Notes: generated by a model not told the origin, from the sequence alone. A DNA stretch of 64,000 bases from Phyllobacterium sp. OV277 (GCF_900104355.1 NZ_FNIY01000001.1:186001-250000); one strand, 5' to 3'; numbered from the stretch's first letter, positions 15,978-25,265 are shown. Numbers and translations: made by a program.

Positions 15978-17798
15978 ATGGATAATCACGGCGACAAGAC
16001 CGGAAAAACGCCGAACCTCGATCATTATGTCATCAAGGACCCTGAAGCCTTCGCTCGTAATGTCGCCCATATGATTGAGCAGGCCGGCAAGGCCGCTTCC
16101 GCCTGGGTCGAGCCGCGTGAAAAAGGTCTGAAGCGCGACACGATTGCCGATCCTGTCACCGATGTGGTGAAAACCCTCTCACGCGTTTCCGAGTACTGGT
16201 TATCAGAGCCGGGCCGTGCGCTTGAAGCGCAAACCAAGCTTTTCGCCAGCTACATGACCATCTGGTCCAACTCCATCCGCCGCATGAGTGGTGAAGAGGT
16301 TGAAGATATCGTCAAGCCCGACAAAGGCGACAAGCGCTTTTCCGATGAGGATTGGGGCAAGAATGCCTTCTTTGACTTTCTCAAACAGGCTTACCTTGTC
16401 ACAGCAAACTGGGCTGGCGAACTGGTCACCCATGCGGAAGGCCTTGACGATCACACGCGCCACAAGGCCGCGTTCTATGTCAAGCAACTGACCTCAGCCA
16501 TATCGCCGAGCAATTTCCTTTTGACCAATCCCGAGCTTTACAAGGAAACGGTCGCCAGCAATGGCGAAAATCTGGTCAAAGGCATGAAGATGCTGGCGGA
16601 GGATATTGTCGCCGGTGGTGGTGATTTACGCCTGCGTCAGTCAGACCTGACGAAATTCACCCTTGGCGAGAACGTCGCGACCACGCCCGGCAAGGTCATT
16701 GCCCGCAGCGACGTGGCCGAAATCATCCAGTATGAAGCATCCACCAAGGACGTGTTGAAGCGTCCGCTTCTGATCTGCCCGCCATGGATCAACAAATTCT
16801 ACATTCTTGATCTCAATGCTGAAAAGTCCTTCATCAAATGGGCCATCGATCAGGGTCACACCGTTTTTGTGATTTCATGGGTCAATCCCGATCATCGTCA
16901 CGCGCTGAAGGACTGGACCGCCTATATCAATGAAGGCCTCCGCTTTGGCCTCGATACAGTCGAGAAAGCCACAGGCGAAAAGGAGGTCAATGCGATTGGC
17001 TATTGCGTTGGTGGCACCCTGCTCAGCGCCGCCCTTGCCCTTTTCGCGGCAGAAGGCGAAAACCGGATCAAAAGCGCCACACTTTTCACCACCCAGGTCG
17101 ATTTTACTTACGCTGGTGATCTCAAGGTCTTTGTCGACGAGGATCAGATTCGCGCGCTGGAAGCCGCCATGTCCGCCGAGGGCTATCTCGATGGCACACG
17201 CATGGCGACAGCCTTCAATATGTTGCGCTCCGGCGATCTGATCTGGCCCTATGTCGTCAACAACTACATGCGCGGCCGCGATCCGGTGCCGTTTGATCTT
17301 CTCTATTGGAATGCCGACGCGACACGGATGAGCGCTGCCAATCACTCCTATTATCTGCGCAATTGCTATCTCGATAATAATCTGGTGCGCGGGATGATGA
17401 AACTGGCAGGCGAGAACCTGTCATTGGGCAACGTCAAAATCCCCATCTACAATCTCGCAGCCAAGGAAGACCATATTGCCCCGGCTTTGTCAGTCTTCAC
17501 CGGCTGCAAATATTTTGGCGGCGATGTCACCTATGTGCTCGCTGGCTCCGGTCATATCGCTGGCGTCGTCAACCCGCCTGCCAAGAACAAATACCAGTAC
17601 TGGACCGGCGATTCACCGGTTGGGGCATTCGACGAATGGCTCACCAAGACCACAGAACATCCCGGCTCCTGGTGGAATCATTGGCACAAATGGATCGAAT
17701 CGCAGGATGAAAACCGCGTCCCGGCCCGCATACCGGGTGAAAATGGTTCGGAAATCCTCGCCGAGGCCCCCGGAACCTATGTCCGCATCCGCGTCTGA
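15978..17798 (+). CDS. phaC: Class I poly(3-hydroxyalkanoate) synthase
   Basis: A 606-residue PhaC, normal for class I. It polymerises (R)-3-hydroxybutyryl-CoA into PHB at the granule surface. The lipase-like box has the catalytic cysteine Cys343 in IGYCVGGTLL. The Asp of the triad is probably in the KEDHIAP segment or nearby, and the His in SGHIAGVVNPP. The N-terminal PHB-polymerase domain and the PPWINKFYILDL block are typical. GGGAGGAAG precedes the ATG. No phaA, phaB or phaR is adjacent. A 12-pair hairpin (17849-17878) lies after the stop but lacks a T-run. Confidence 0.95.
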   Translation: MDNHGDKTGKTPNLDHYVIKDPEAFARNVAHMIEQAGKAASAWVEPREKGLKRDTIADPVTDVVKTLSRVSEYWLSEPGRALEAQTKLFASYMTIWSNSIRRMSGEEVEDIVKPDKGDKRFSDEDWGKNAFFDFLKQAYLVTANWAGELVTHAEGLDDHTRHKAAFYVKQLTSAISPSNFLLTNPELYKETVASNGENLVKGMKMLAEDIVAGGGDLRLRQSDLTKFTLGENVATTPGKVIARSDVAEIIQYEASTKDVLKRPLLICPPWINKFYILDLNAEKSFIKWAIDQGHTVFVISWVNPDHRHALKDWTAYINEGLRFGLDTVEKATGEKEVNAIGYCVGGTLLSAALALFAAEGENRIKSATLFTTQVDFTYAGDLKVFVDEDQIRALEAAMSAEGYLDGTRMATAFNMLRSGDLIWPYVVNNYMRGRDPVPFDLLYWNADATRMSAANHSYYLRNCYLDNNLVRGMMKLAGENLSLGNVKIPIYNLAAKEDHIAPALSVFTGCKYFGGDVTYVLAGSGHIAGVVNPPAKNKYQYWTGDSPVGAFDEWLTKTTEHPGSWWNHWHKWIESQDENRVPARIPGENGSEILAEAPGTYVRIRV

Positions 17799-18050
17799 AA
17801 ACCCGCTATTTTGCTGGCTTTTAAGTTTATCGAAGCGTTGAGAACCGTGGCAGGAAAGTGGCTAATCACTTTTCTGCCTCATTCTCACTATAGCCAAACG
17901 CTTGTAGAGACGTTTAAAAACCGTTAACTTTACCAACTCTCTGCCGGTGTTTTTTGCACTTCAACGAAACTTCGCGAGCGTCCTGCTCATAAGAAAAGCG
18001 GATTGGACTGAACCTTTGCAAGCGCCGGAAAAGACGAGACGGGGGAATCG

Positions 18051-19343
18051 TTGAACAAACTGTCAGCCTCAGTAGCGGCCTTCCGGGCAAGCACCGTCAT
18101 ATGCGTTGTCACGCTTTTTGCGATGGCAACGGTGTCGTGCACGTCTACGGGCTCGTCGCCGACAGCAGGTTCCGTCCTCAGTGTCGCCCCAACAACGACC
18201 ACAACATCCACGGCTACCGCCAATGCAATGCCCGTGACTGGCTCGGAAAGTGTCTCTCCGGAAGCATTGGCACTTGCTGGCGGTTCAGAAACCAATGCGC
18301 TGAAGGCTGTCAATGAGGCCGCCGTGCAGCCGGGGCAGGATAAGCTTGCCGCCGCTAACGCCACGCCGCTGCAGGCAGGGAAAGAGGCGGCTGCCACAGC
18401 TGCACCGGGCAAGATACCCGGCAAAACCGCGCTTTTCGGATCAAGTACACCAACACCACAACCGGAAGCCCAGCAGCAGATTGCAGCGCTGGCACCAGCA
18501 GCGGCGAAACCACCGGTAAAGACTTCATTGTTTGGCAGTTCCACCAAAGCTCCGGAACCGGTAGCAGCAGAGCAACCTCAGCAGGTTGAAACGCCTGAGG
18601 CCAGCAGCAAGGGCGCAAAAGCGGCTCAAGCCGCGGAAGCACAGGCAGCCGCAGCCCAAACACGGCCGGGCGCAGGCAAGGATAACGGGCGGCTGGTGCG
18701 GCTCTTTTCCAATAACAATGCTGCCCCGCCGTCAAAACGTCTCGTAGCCGTCATTCAACCCAAGGCACAGGCTCAGCTCAAGGCACTCAGCAGCGATAGT
18801 CAGGTGCAAATGGCCGGACTGCCCTCTCCTTCTGATTACAAGCCGACCGAGCATCTTGCCTCGCTACCCGGCGTGCGCCCCAATGGCGGCATTGTCATCA
18901 TGCAGCGCGACAGCCTTTATCAGGATGATGATGAGGGGTCCGCAGCGCCGGTGATTCTCGCTTCAGCGGCCGGACTCGCCCGTCTTGCTCCCAATGGCCT
19001 CAGGGTGCAGCGCGAAAGCGTCGACGTAGCCTGCCTGAAACCGCAGCTGGTTGGCATACTGAAAACAATCGAACGCCGTTATGGCAAATCGGTTATCGTC
19101 ACGTCAGGCTATCGCAGCCCGCCCTACAACCGGCTGGTGAACGGTGCAAAGGCCTCTTTGCACATGTCCTGTGCCGCCGCCGATATTCAGGTTCCCGGTG
19201 TTTCCAAATGGGAATTGGCAAATTTTGCCCGGTCAATGCCGGGGCGTGGCGGCGTTGGCACCTACTGCTATACCGAATCAGTACATGTCGACATCGGCCC
19301 GACTCGCGACTGGAACTGGCGCTGCGGCCGTCGTCGCAGCTAG
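18051..19343 (+). CDS. Lipoprotein with C-terminal peptidase M15 (DUF882/VanY-like) domain
   Basis: A 430-residue protein. The N-terminus carries a lipoprotein signal with Cys30 after MATVS. Residues 30-300 are low-complexity Ala/Pro/Thr-rich linker with a repeated KT(A/S)LFGSST motif (residues 125-133 and 157-165). The last 110 residues are an M15-type domain: VTSGYRSPPYNRLVNGAKASLH, then AAADIQ and a final ESVHVDIG, giving the His-Asp-His zinc triad. The likely role is D-alanyl-D-alanine or murein peptide cleavage in the periplasm. The start is TTG at 18051, backed by GGGGGAA 3-9 bases upstream; no good ATG fits the signal peptide. Confidence 0.85.
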   Translation: MNKLSASVAAFRASTVICVVTLFAMATVSCTSTGSSPTAGSVLSVAPTTTTTSTATANAMPVTGSESVSPEALALAGGSETNALKAVNEAAVQPGQDKLAAANATPLQAGKEAAATAAPGKIPGKTALFGSSTPTPQPEAQQQIAALAPAAAKPPVKTSLFGSSTKAPEPVAAEQPQQVETPEASSKGAKAAQAAEAQAAAAQTRPGAGKDNGRLVRLFSNNNAAPPSKRLVAVIQPKAQAQLKALSSDSQVQMAGLPSPSDYKPTEHLASLPGVRPNGGIVIMQRDSLYQDDDEGSAAPVILASAAGLARLAPNGLRVQRESVDVACLKPQLVGILKTIERRYGKSVIVTSGYRSPPYNRLVNGAKASLHMSCAAADIQVPGVSKWELANFARSMPGRGGVGTYCYTESVHVDIGPTRDWNWRCGRRRS

Positions 19344-19491
19344 TATAAATCGATAGTAGCGGCACTCGTTCTGCCCGGCACGCAGTATATTTGCCCACAG
19401 CCGTCCGAAACAATTTTCACTTTTCCCAAAAAAGAATGAAATATGGGGTTGCAGTCGAAAAACTGTTTCACTATAAGCCGCTTACCTGCAG

Positions 19492-19566
19492 GCGCCCATC
19501 GTCTAGCGGTTAGGACGGCGCCCTTTCACGGCGCAAACAGGGGTTCGATTCCCCTTGGGCGTACCA
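19492..19566 (+). tRNA. tRNA-Glu (anticodon TTC)
   Basis: The cloverleaf is complete. The acceptor arm GCGCCCA pairs with TGGGCGT, closing with a G-T pair. The anticodon loop is CTTTCAC with TTC, the T-loop is TTCGATT, and CCA is encoded at 19564-19566. It decodes glutamate GAA/GAG codons. Confidence 0.97.
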
Positions 19567-19686
19567 GGTTTTCTCCCCGGAAAATCAATGATTTATAACA
19601 GCTGGCTAACAACCCTGCGTGTCGTATGGTCATGTGAAACGGCCAGCCCTTGAAGGAGCCGGCCGTTCTGTCTTTGGTCAGTATTA

Positions 19687-19866
19687 TCAGTTTGCAGGCG
19701 CCGGTTTTGCTGGATCCGGTGCGGGAGTTGCCGGAGCTGCATTGGGTTTTGCAGGTTCCGACGTGGTCGCAGGTGGCGTCGTACCACCCCCTGATTGCTT
19801 GTTGTCACAAGCTGCCAACGTGAACGCAGCGATCGCTAGAATCGGTACAAGAAACTTATAGTTCAT
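19687..19866 (-). CDS. Small Pro/Ala-rich lipoprotein
   Basis: A 59-residue lipoprotein: signal MNYKFLVPILAIAAFT followed by LAAC (Cys20), then DNKQSGGG and a Pro/Ala/Thr-rich tail. The ATG at 19866 is fixed by AGGAGGAGA 6-14 bases upstream, one of the best ribosome sites in the window. Such mini-lipoproteins are common in Rhizobiales and usually have no assigned function; the flexible tail suggests a surface or peptidoglycan-proximal location. Confidence 0.78.
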   Translation of the reverse strand: MNYKFLVPILAIAAFTLAACDNKQSGGGTTPPATTSEPAKPNAAPATPAPDPAKPAPAN

Positions 19867-19959
19867 CGTGTCTCCTCCTATGCGTTTCACCCGCCTTAGG
19901 CAGGCAAGACACAGGATGTGACACTCAAAGCGATGAGAACAGCCCACGGCGTTCAAGCT

Positions 19960-19988
19960 TTGTCACTGACTGTTAAAGAAAGTTATGA
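19960..19988 (+). promoter_or_regulatory. Candidate sigma70-type promoter of the sRNA at 19995
   Basis: TTGTCA (19960-19965), a 17-base spacer and TTATGA (19983-19988). It would start RNA at about 19994-19996, in front of the structured, terminated segment. Found by eye, so the evidence is moderate. Confidence 0.4.
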
Positions 19989-19994
19989 GGTTGT

Positions 19995-20131
19995 ATTCCT
20001 GACCTGACCTATCATGAATCACTGCTGAGATTCCGATCTTTAGCAGTAGGGTTCGGTTTAACCTCCAAACGAACCCGAATTCTCCCACCCCAGAGCAAAT
20101 TTGCCTGCCCCTTAAAAGGCAGGCTTTTTTT
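19995..20131 (+). ncRNA. Candidate trans-acting small RNA with CCTCC loop
   Basis: No open reading frame explains this stretch, but it folds well on the plus strand. Hairpin 1 is CTGCTGAGAT-TCCG-ATCTTTAGCAG. Hairpin 2 pairs GGGTTCG with CGAACCC and shows CCTCC in its loop. Then come an unpaired TCTCCCACCCC stretch and the terminator at 20103-20131. Pyrimidine loops complementary to the Shine-Dalgarno sequence are typical of alphaproteobacterial sRNAs that block translation. The 5' end is estimated from the promoter call. Confidence 0.5.
20103..20131 (+). terminator. Strong Rho-independent terminator with no upstream gene
   Basis: GCCTGCC (20103-20109) and GGCAGGC (20118-20124) form a 7-pair stem followed by seven T residues. 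The nearest plus-strand gene upstream is tRNA-Glu, more than 500 bases away, so the terminator probably ends the candidate sRNA. Confidence 0.8.
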
Positions 20132-20241
20132 CGCCTTCTGTTTTTACACAGTGCGGATGCAATGCCTGCGAATGAGCATAACTGAGCCACAATCCCGGCA
20201 CGTTTTTTCTGTCTCTTCGGCCCATGCAGGAAAACATAATC

Positions 20242-20364
20242 ATGAGCAAACAAACGAAAACAACGCTGACATTCTTTCTGGCTGGCCTTGCTGCTATCGC
20301 GGCAGTGCTGACCGCAGATATGTCCCTCGCAGACGTGATCCGGACAGTCCAAAATCTGTCCTGA
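20242..20364 (+). CDS. Putative 40-residue membrane or exported small protein
   Basis: A short reading frame encodes MSKQTKTTLTFFLAGLAAIA, then AVLTADMSLADVIRTVQNLS. Basic residues are followed by a hydrophobic stretch of about 17 residues (9-25), as in a membrane anchor or signal peptide. AGGAAAA lies 13 bases upstream; an in-frame ATG at 20224 is an alternative. The stop codon lies in the first unit of a 20-base tandem repeat. No family is recognised. It sits between the sRNA candidate and sfsA. Confidence 0.4.
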   Translation: MSKQTKTTLTFFLAGLAAIAAVLTADMSLADVIRTVQNLS

Positions 20365-20420
20365 CGGCTGAAAGCCTGTCCTGACGGCTGAAAGCCTGTC
20401 CTGACGGCTCAAAGCCTGTC
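20361..20420 (+). repeat. Three tandem copies of a 20-base unit
   Basis: The unit CTGACGGCTGAAAGCCTGTC occurs at 20361-20380 and 20381-20400, and with one change at 20401-20420. It overlaps the stop codon of the small ORF and ends 46 bases before sfsA. The copies are nearly identical, so the repeat is recent. Confidence 0.9.
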
Positions 20421-20466
20421 TTGATTACAGATTGTTCAGAGCCGCCGGTTCGGATAGATCTCGGAC

Positions 20467-21168
20467 ATGATTTTCTCCACGCCCCTCGCCACCGGCAAAC
20501 TGGTCCAGCGCTATAAACGATTCCTCGCCGATATCATTCTGGACGACGGCATTCCGATTACCAGTTCCGTTCCCAATACAGGTTCCATGCTCGGGCTCAC
20601 TGATCCCGGCATTCGCGTCTGGTTGTCCCAGTCCGACGATACGAAACGCAAATATGCGCACACGCTGCAAATCGTCGAAGCACAGGGTACATTGGTTGGG
20701 ATCAACACCGGCCTGCCCAACCGCATTGCCGAGGAAGCTATTGTGGCAGGTCTATTGCCGGGCCTTTCCGGATATCGCGATCTTAAGCGCGAGCAGAGAT
20801 ATGGTGCCAATTCACGGATCGACATCCTGCTGACTGACCCTGAGCGCCCGACAGCCTATGTCGAGGTGAAGAACGTCCACTTCTCCCGGACGGCAAATCT
20901 CGCGGAATTTCCCGATTCTCCGACCGCCCGTGGCGCAAAACATCTGGACGAGCTAGGCAACATGGTTGAGAATGGTCACCGTGGTGTCATGCTCTATGTG
21001 ATCCAGCGCGATGATTGCGACCGCTTGAGAATCTGCGGCGATCTTGATCCGGTTTATGCAAGGGCATTCGAGCGGGCAATGGGTCGTGGGGTTGAAGCTT
21101 ACGCAATAAAATGCCACATCACACCTTCGGGTATCGCAGCAACAGGCGCGATACCCATTATTGATTGA
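20467..21168 (+). CDS. sfsA: SfsA family protein (sugar fermentation stimulation protein homologue)
   Basis: A 233-residue SfsA of usual length. Family motifs are visible: [14 protein letters not shown] opening ([13 protein letters not shown]), [16 protein letters not shown] [19 protein letters not shown] and [16 protein letters not shown]. The VEVKN core resembles a nuclease-like fold, and E. coli SfsA is described as DNA-binding, but the true function is unsettled. It is the first gene of sfsA-map-radC, a conserved Rhizobiales cluster, with 18 bases to map. Confidence 0.93.
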   Translation: MIFSTPLATGKLVQRYKRFLADIILDDGIPITSSVPNTGSMLGLTDPGIRVWLSQSDDTKRKYAHTLQIVEAQGTLVGINTGLPNRIAEEAIVAGLLPGLSGYRDLKREQRYGANSRIDILLTDPERPTAYVEVKNVHFSRTANLAEFPDSPTARGAKHLDELGNMVENGHRGVMLYVIQRDDCDRLRICGDLDPVYARAFERAMGRGVEAYAIKCHITPSGIAATGAIPIID

Positions 21169-21186
21169 CGCCAAGCGGAAAGCACC

Positions 21187-22017
21187 ATGGTTACCTATCT
21201 TGATGCGCAGACTGCGCCCCTGAAGAACACCGGACAGATCAGGCTGCACGGCCCTGACGGTTTTGCGGCCATGCGCAAAGCTTGCCAACTGACCGCACGC
21301 TGCCTCGATGAGCTTGCGAGCATTGTTGCACCCGGCGTCACCACCAATACCATCGATCGCTTCGTCTTCGAATTTGGTGCCGATCATGGCGCCCTGCCCG
21401 CAACGCTGAACTATCGCGGCTACACAAAATCGTCCTGCACCTCGATCAATCATGTGGTCTGCCATGGCATTCCCGATGACAAGCCAATGCGTGAAGGCGA
21501 TATCGTCAATATTGACGTCACCTATATTCTCGACGGCTGGCACGGCGACTCCAGCCGCATGTATCCGGTTGGCGAAATCAAGCGCGCTGCGGAACGGCTT
21601 ATGGAAGTAACCCACGAAAGCCTGATGCGCGGCATTGCAGCCGTCCGCCCCGGCGCGCGCACAGGCGCTATCGGCGCAGCGATCCAGAATTATGCGGAAG
21701 CGGAGCGCTGCTCGGTTGTACGTGATTTCTGCGGCCACGGCGTTGGCCAGCTGTTTCATGATGCACCGAACATCCTGCACTACGGCACGCCCAATGAGGG
21801 CGTCGAACTGCGGGAGGGCATGATCTTCACCATCGAGCCGATGATCAATCTTGGCCGTCCGCACGTCAAAGTGCTCGCCGATGGCTGGACCGCAGTTACG
21901 CGTGACCGCTCGCTGACAGCACAGTACGAACACACAGTCGGCGTTACCAAAGATGGCTGCGAAGTCTTCACGGTATCACCGGCAGGCCTGTTCGCCCCAG
22001 GACTGAAACTCGAATAG
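21187..22017 (+). CDS. map: Type I methionine aminopeptidase
   Basis: A 276-residue MetAP that removes the initiator methionine from new proteins. The dinuclear metal ligands are all in place: Asp in [16 protein letters not shown] (two Asp), His in [13 protein letters not shown], Glu in FTIEPMI and Glu in QYEHTVGVT. The substrate-binding His is in [17 protein letters not shown] lies upstream of the ATG. It is cotranscribed with sfsA and radC. Confidence 0.96.
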   Translation: MVTYLDAQTAPLKNTGQIRLHGPDGFAAMRKACQLTARCLDELASIVAPGVTTNTIDRFVFEFGADHGALPATLNYRGYTKSSCTSINHVVCHGIPDDKPMREGDIVNIDVTYILDGWHGDSSRMYPVGEIKRAAERLMEVTHESLMRGIAAVRPGARTGAIGAAIQNYAEAERCSVVRDFCGHGVGQLFHDAPNILHYGTPNEGVELREGMIFTIEPMINLGRPHVKVLADGWTAVTRDRSLTAQYEHTVGVTKDGCEVFTVSPAGLFAPGLKLE

Positions 22018-22030
22018 AATGCAGAGGCCC

Positions 22031-22831
22031 ATGAGCGAAGACGAGCCACAAAAGACTTTCTTCCTCAATGAGCCTTCCCCAAACACCCTTCAGAAACAAC
22101 CTGGTGTTGAAAAAAGCGCTGGCACGTCGAATCTTGCCAGCAAACCGGATGAGCCAGTCGAGCCTCATTATACCGGTCACCGCGAGCGCATGAAGGAGCG
22201 TTTTCTGAAAGTTGGCCATCAGGGCTTGGCTGACTATGAAATGCTGGAAGTGCTGCTTTACCGCTCGATACGGCAAGGTGACACCAAGCCGCTCGCCAAG
22301 GCGTTTTTGGCGCGCTTCGGCAGTCTTGCGGAGGTATTGGGTGCACCAGAGCATCTGCTGCTGGAGGTGAAGGGCTGTGGGCCCGTTGTGGCCTTTGACC
22401 TTAAACTCATCGCCGCCTTTACGCACCGCATCATCCGCAGCGATATGAATCAGCGCACAGTGCTCGGCTCATGGGGCAAGCTGATCGACTATTGCACTGC
22501 CGCCATGGCGCACGAACAGCGCGAGCAGTTGCGTATTCTGTTTCTCGACAAAAGAAACACCCTGATTGCCGACGAGGTGCAACAGGTTGGAACAATCGAC
22601 CATACGCCCGTTTACCCGCGTGAAGTCATCGCCCGGGCGCTGCAATTGTCAGCCAGCGCCATTATCCTTGTCCACAATCACCCCTCCGGCGATCCGACAC
22701 CATCGAAAGCCGATATCGAAATGACCAAGACCATCGCCAATATCGGCTCGCAAATGGGCATCGTGGTCCATGATCACATCATTATCGGCAGGAACGGCCA
22801 TGCCAGCCTCAAAGGCATGAAACTTTTTTAG
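22031..22831 (+). CDS. radC: RadC-family JAB/MPN domain protein
   Basis: A 266-residue RadC (UPF0758). A helix-hairpin-helix region ([21 protein letters not shown]) precedes the MPN+/JAB domain, with the zinc motif [15 protein letters not shown] beginning at His215. The early claim of a DNA repair role was later disputed; the biochemical function is not established. The ATG at 22031 follows AGAGG and is preferred to one at 22019. The first 50 residues are a divergent, probably disordered extension. Confidence 0.92.
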   Translation: MSEDEPQKTFFLNEPSPNTLQKQPGVEKSAGTSNLASKPDEPVEPHYTGHRERMKERFLKVGHQGLADYEMLEVLLYRSIRQGDTKPLAKAFLARFGSLAEVLGAPEHLLLEVKGCGPVVAFDLKLIAAFTHRIIRSDMNQRTVLGSWGKLIDYCTAAMAHEQREQLRILFLDKRNTLIADEVQQVGTIDHTPVYPREVIARALQLSASAIILVHNHPSGDPTPSKADIEMTKTIANIGSQMGIVVHDHIIIGRNGHASLKGMKLF

Positions 22832-22922
22832 CCCTGTCAAAATTGCATTCGAACCGCAATCGCGATCAAATGCCCTCTCCCGGCGGCGTGTAGTTGAATG
22901 CCGTGCATATGTGGAGAGTTTC

Positions 22923-23756
22923 ATGAATTCGGTTGAGAAAGCGATCTGGTACGTTGAAGGGCATTTTGCCGAGGACATAACGCTCGACGATATTGCCGGC
23001 GTTGCAGGTCTTTCGCGGTTCTATATGTCGCGTGCATTCGGCATTTTTGCCGGGCGCTCGGTCAGCAGCCATATACGTGGCCGCAGATTAACGGAAGCAG
23101 CGAAATCCCTGTGCGAAGGCGCCCCGGATATTCTCAGTGTCGCGCTTGATGCCGGTTATAGCTCCCACGAGGCATTCACGCGGGCGTTCCGCGATCAGTT
23201 CGGGCTTACCCCCGAACAGGTTCGCGCACAGCGCCATGTCAGAAACATCCCATTGGTGGAGCCGATGAAAATGGATCAGCAATTTATTATCAATCTGGAA
23301 GAGCCGCGCATCGAAAATGGCAGGCCGATGCTCATCGCAGGCATAGGCGAACGGTATAGCTGCGAAACAAGTTCAGCCATCCCGGCACAATGGCAACGCT
23401 TCGGCCCCTATTTCGGCCATATCAACGGCCAGATCGGTGATTTCGCCTATGGTGTGTGCTGCAATGGCGATGATGCCAGTAATTTCGACTATATTGCTGG
23501 TGCTGAAGTGAAAGACTTCTCGGATATTCCGGCGGAATTTGCGCGGGTTCGCATACCCGCCCAGACCTATCTGGTATTCTCGCACCGGGATCATATCTCG
23601 ACGATACGCAGCACCATCATGACGATCTGGGGCAAATGGATACCCGAATCCGGTCATGTGCTGGCTGATGCGCCCAATTTTGAGCGCTATGGGCCGGAGT
23701 TTGATGCGCGAACTGGCAATGGCGGCATGGAAATCTGGATTCCAATCAATAGCTGA
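22923..23756 (+). CDS. AraC-family regulator with GyrI-like effector-binding domain
   Basis: A 277-residue regulator. The N-terminal 105 residues form an AraC double helix-turn-helix (ITLDDIAGVAGLSRFYMSRAF; SVALDAGYSSHEAFTRAFRDQFG). From about 125 to the end is a GyrI-like small-molecule-binding domain (bacterial effector-binding fold), closing with EFDARTGNGGMEIWIPI. This layout is that of the Rob/SoxS-like group responding to drugs or hydrophobic ligands. GGAGA lies 5-9 bases before the ATG at 22923, so I prefer it to the GTG at 22911. Its targets are unknown. Confidence 0.88.
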   Translation: MNSVEKAIWYVEGHFAEDITLDDIAGVAGLSRFYMSRAFGIFAGRSVSSHIRGRRLTEAAKSLCEGAPDILSVALDAGYSSHEAFTRAFRDQFGLTPEQVRAQRHVRNIPLVEPMKMDQQFIINLEEPRIENGRPMLIAGIGERYSCETSSAIPAQWQRFGPYFGHINGQIGDFAYGVCCNGDDASNFDYIAGAEVKDFSDIPAEFARVRIPAQTYLVFSHRDHISTIRSTIMTIWGKWIPESGHVLADAPNFERYGPEFDARTGNGGMEIWIPINS

Positions 23757-23825
23757 ACATATCCTGACACAGTGCTGTCAGCAGCAAATCCGCTATGATG
23801 AACACATAAAAGCGGAGAAACCAGC

Positions 23826-24542
23826 ATGTTACAGGCCTGTCTCAACGGAGGACGGACACGGGAATTTCACCCTGCAGTTCCGTTGACAGCATCGGAAATA
23901 GCCGGGGATGCAGCGCTTGTCGTGGCAGCCGGGGCGCGTGAATTACACATCCATCCACGCGGCCCGGACGGATTGGAAACACTCGATCCGGATCATGTTG
24001 CCGAGACATTACAGGTTGTTCGCGCAATCATACCAGGCATTCCTGTCGGCCTTTCCACCCATTGGCGCATAGCACCGGGCGGAATTGCCCGACAGGAACC
24101 CATCAACCGCTGGAAGACACTCCCTGACTATGTCTCGATTAATCTGATCGAAGACGATGCAGAGGATTTGATCGCCCTTGTTCTTGGCAAAGGTATCGGC
24201 GTAGAAGCCGGCCTCTGGTCCATCGACGATGCAGAACGATTTGTCAGGCTGAGCAACGCCGGAAAATGCCTGCGTGTCCTGATTGAGATCAACGAACAGG
24301 ATGTTGAGGATGGCTTGCGCGTTGCAGACGGCATACAGGCGGTCCTGAACGCGGCGGGCAGCAAACTTCCCATCCTCATGCATGGCGATGAAGTCAGCGT
24401 CTGGCCGCTCTACAGGGCAGCTATGGAGAGAGGTTTTGACGGCCGCATCGGTCTGGAAGACGGCAATCTCCTGCCTTCAGGGCAAATGGCAAAGGATAAT
24501 GCCGATCTGCTGCACGCTGCTTTCAGCATGCTTGCTCGCTAG
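23826..24542 (+). CDS. BKACE-type (DUF849) beta-keto acid cleavage enzyme
   Basis: A 238-residue TIM-barrel protein of the 3-keto-5-aminohexanoate cleavage enzyme family. Family members condense a beta-keto acid with acetyl-CoA using a zinc ion. The zinc motif HIHPRG is at about residue 42, and MHGDE near the C-terminus would supply active-site residues. At 238 residues it is shorter than typical members (270-310), so it may be a divergent subgroup. GGAGAA lies upstream of the ATG. The substrate is unknown. Confidence 0.8.
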   Translation: MLQACLNGGRTREFHPAVPLTASEIAGDAALVVAAGARELHIHPRGPDGLETLDPDHVAETLQVVRAIIPGIPVGLSTHWRIAPGGIARQEPINRWKTLPDYVSINLIEDDAEDLIALVLGKGIGVEAGLWSIDDAERFVRLSNAGKCLRVLIEINEQDVEDGLRVADGIQAVLNAAGSKLPILMHGDEVSVWPLYRAAMERGFDGRIGLEDGNLLPSGQMAKDNADLLHAAFSMLAR

Positions 24543-24548
24543 ATATTT

Positions 24549-25193
24549 TTATATCTCATCGAGAAACTCATCCAGAAACCGGCGCAGCCGCTCTTGCCGC
24601 ACCTGCGCTATCTGCGCGCCTTTTGCAGTATTGAATCCAGCAGTCAGTTTGAAAAGCTTCGTCTCGAAGTGATCAATGGCGAAGTTCCTATCGTCAAACT
24701 CACGGTTGATTGCGGTCGGATCAGCGCGATCATAGAGCCCACTTCCCATTCTACCGGCAATGTAGAAACACCGTGCCGCACCAACCATACCAATGGCATC
24801 CAACCGGTCGGCATCCTGAAGGATTTGCGCCTCCAATGTACGTGGTGGAATGTTTGCAGAAAAACTATGCGCCTCAATAGCATGTGCCGCTGCTGCGATC
24901 TTGTGAGTTTGCCAGCCGATATCTGTAAGAAGGTCAGATGCCTTCTTCGCGGCCAGCTGCGAGGCTTGTGCCCGGAGCGGCGAGTTCTTTTCCACCGCTA
25001 CGCAATCGTGCAGGATTGTCGACGCAACCAGTATCTCCTTGTCGCCGCCCTCCGCAGCATGGATTGCTGACGCGTTTTTCCAGACCCGCAAGAGATGCGA
25101 CACGTCGTGGGAACCATCCGTTGAACCCTCGGTCGCATAAGGTAGCAATTTTTCGGCAAGCGCCTCGAACGGCGTAAAAGCAGCAAAGGACAT
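24549..25193 (-). CDS. HD-domain phosphohydrolase (YedJ/YpgQ-like)
   Basis: A 214-residue HD-superfamily protein. The metal motif is GSHDVSHLLRVWKNA near residue 27, STILHDCVA near residue 58 and LQDADRLDAIGMVG near residue 128. These match the YedJ/YpgQ group, which may hydrolyse nucleotides. Position 25193 gives the family-like start; several in-frame starts exist upstream and no strong ribosome site marks any of them. It is convergent with the BKACE gene, with 6 bases between stops. Confidence 0.82.
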   Translation of the reverse strand: MSFAAFTPFEALAEKLLPYATEGSTDGSHDVSHLLRVWKNASAIHAAEGGDKEILVASTILHDCVAVEKNSPLRAQASQLAAKKASDLLTDIGWQTHKIAAAAHAIEAHSFSANIPPRTLEAQILQDADRLDAIGMVGAARCFYIAGRMGSGLYDRADPTAINREFDDRNFAIDHFETKLFKLTAGFNTAKGAQIAQVRQERLRRFLDEFLDEI

Positions 25194-25265
25194 TGCACGG
25201 CATCTCTTTGGAATCAGTCGGAGTGCCAACATACCCTGTTGAAACATGACCGGGTATAGGTAACA

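Noticed and set aside
17849-17878. Hairpin after phaC as a Rho-independent terminator
   Set aside because: The 12-pair stem is good but is followed by TCATTCTCAC, not a T-run, so I record it only as a structure.
20361-20420. Possible CRISPR array
   Set aside because: The three 20-base units are directly adjacent with no spacers, so this is a simple tandem repeat.
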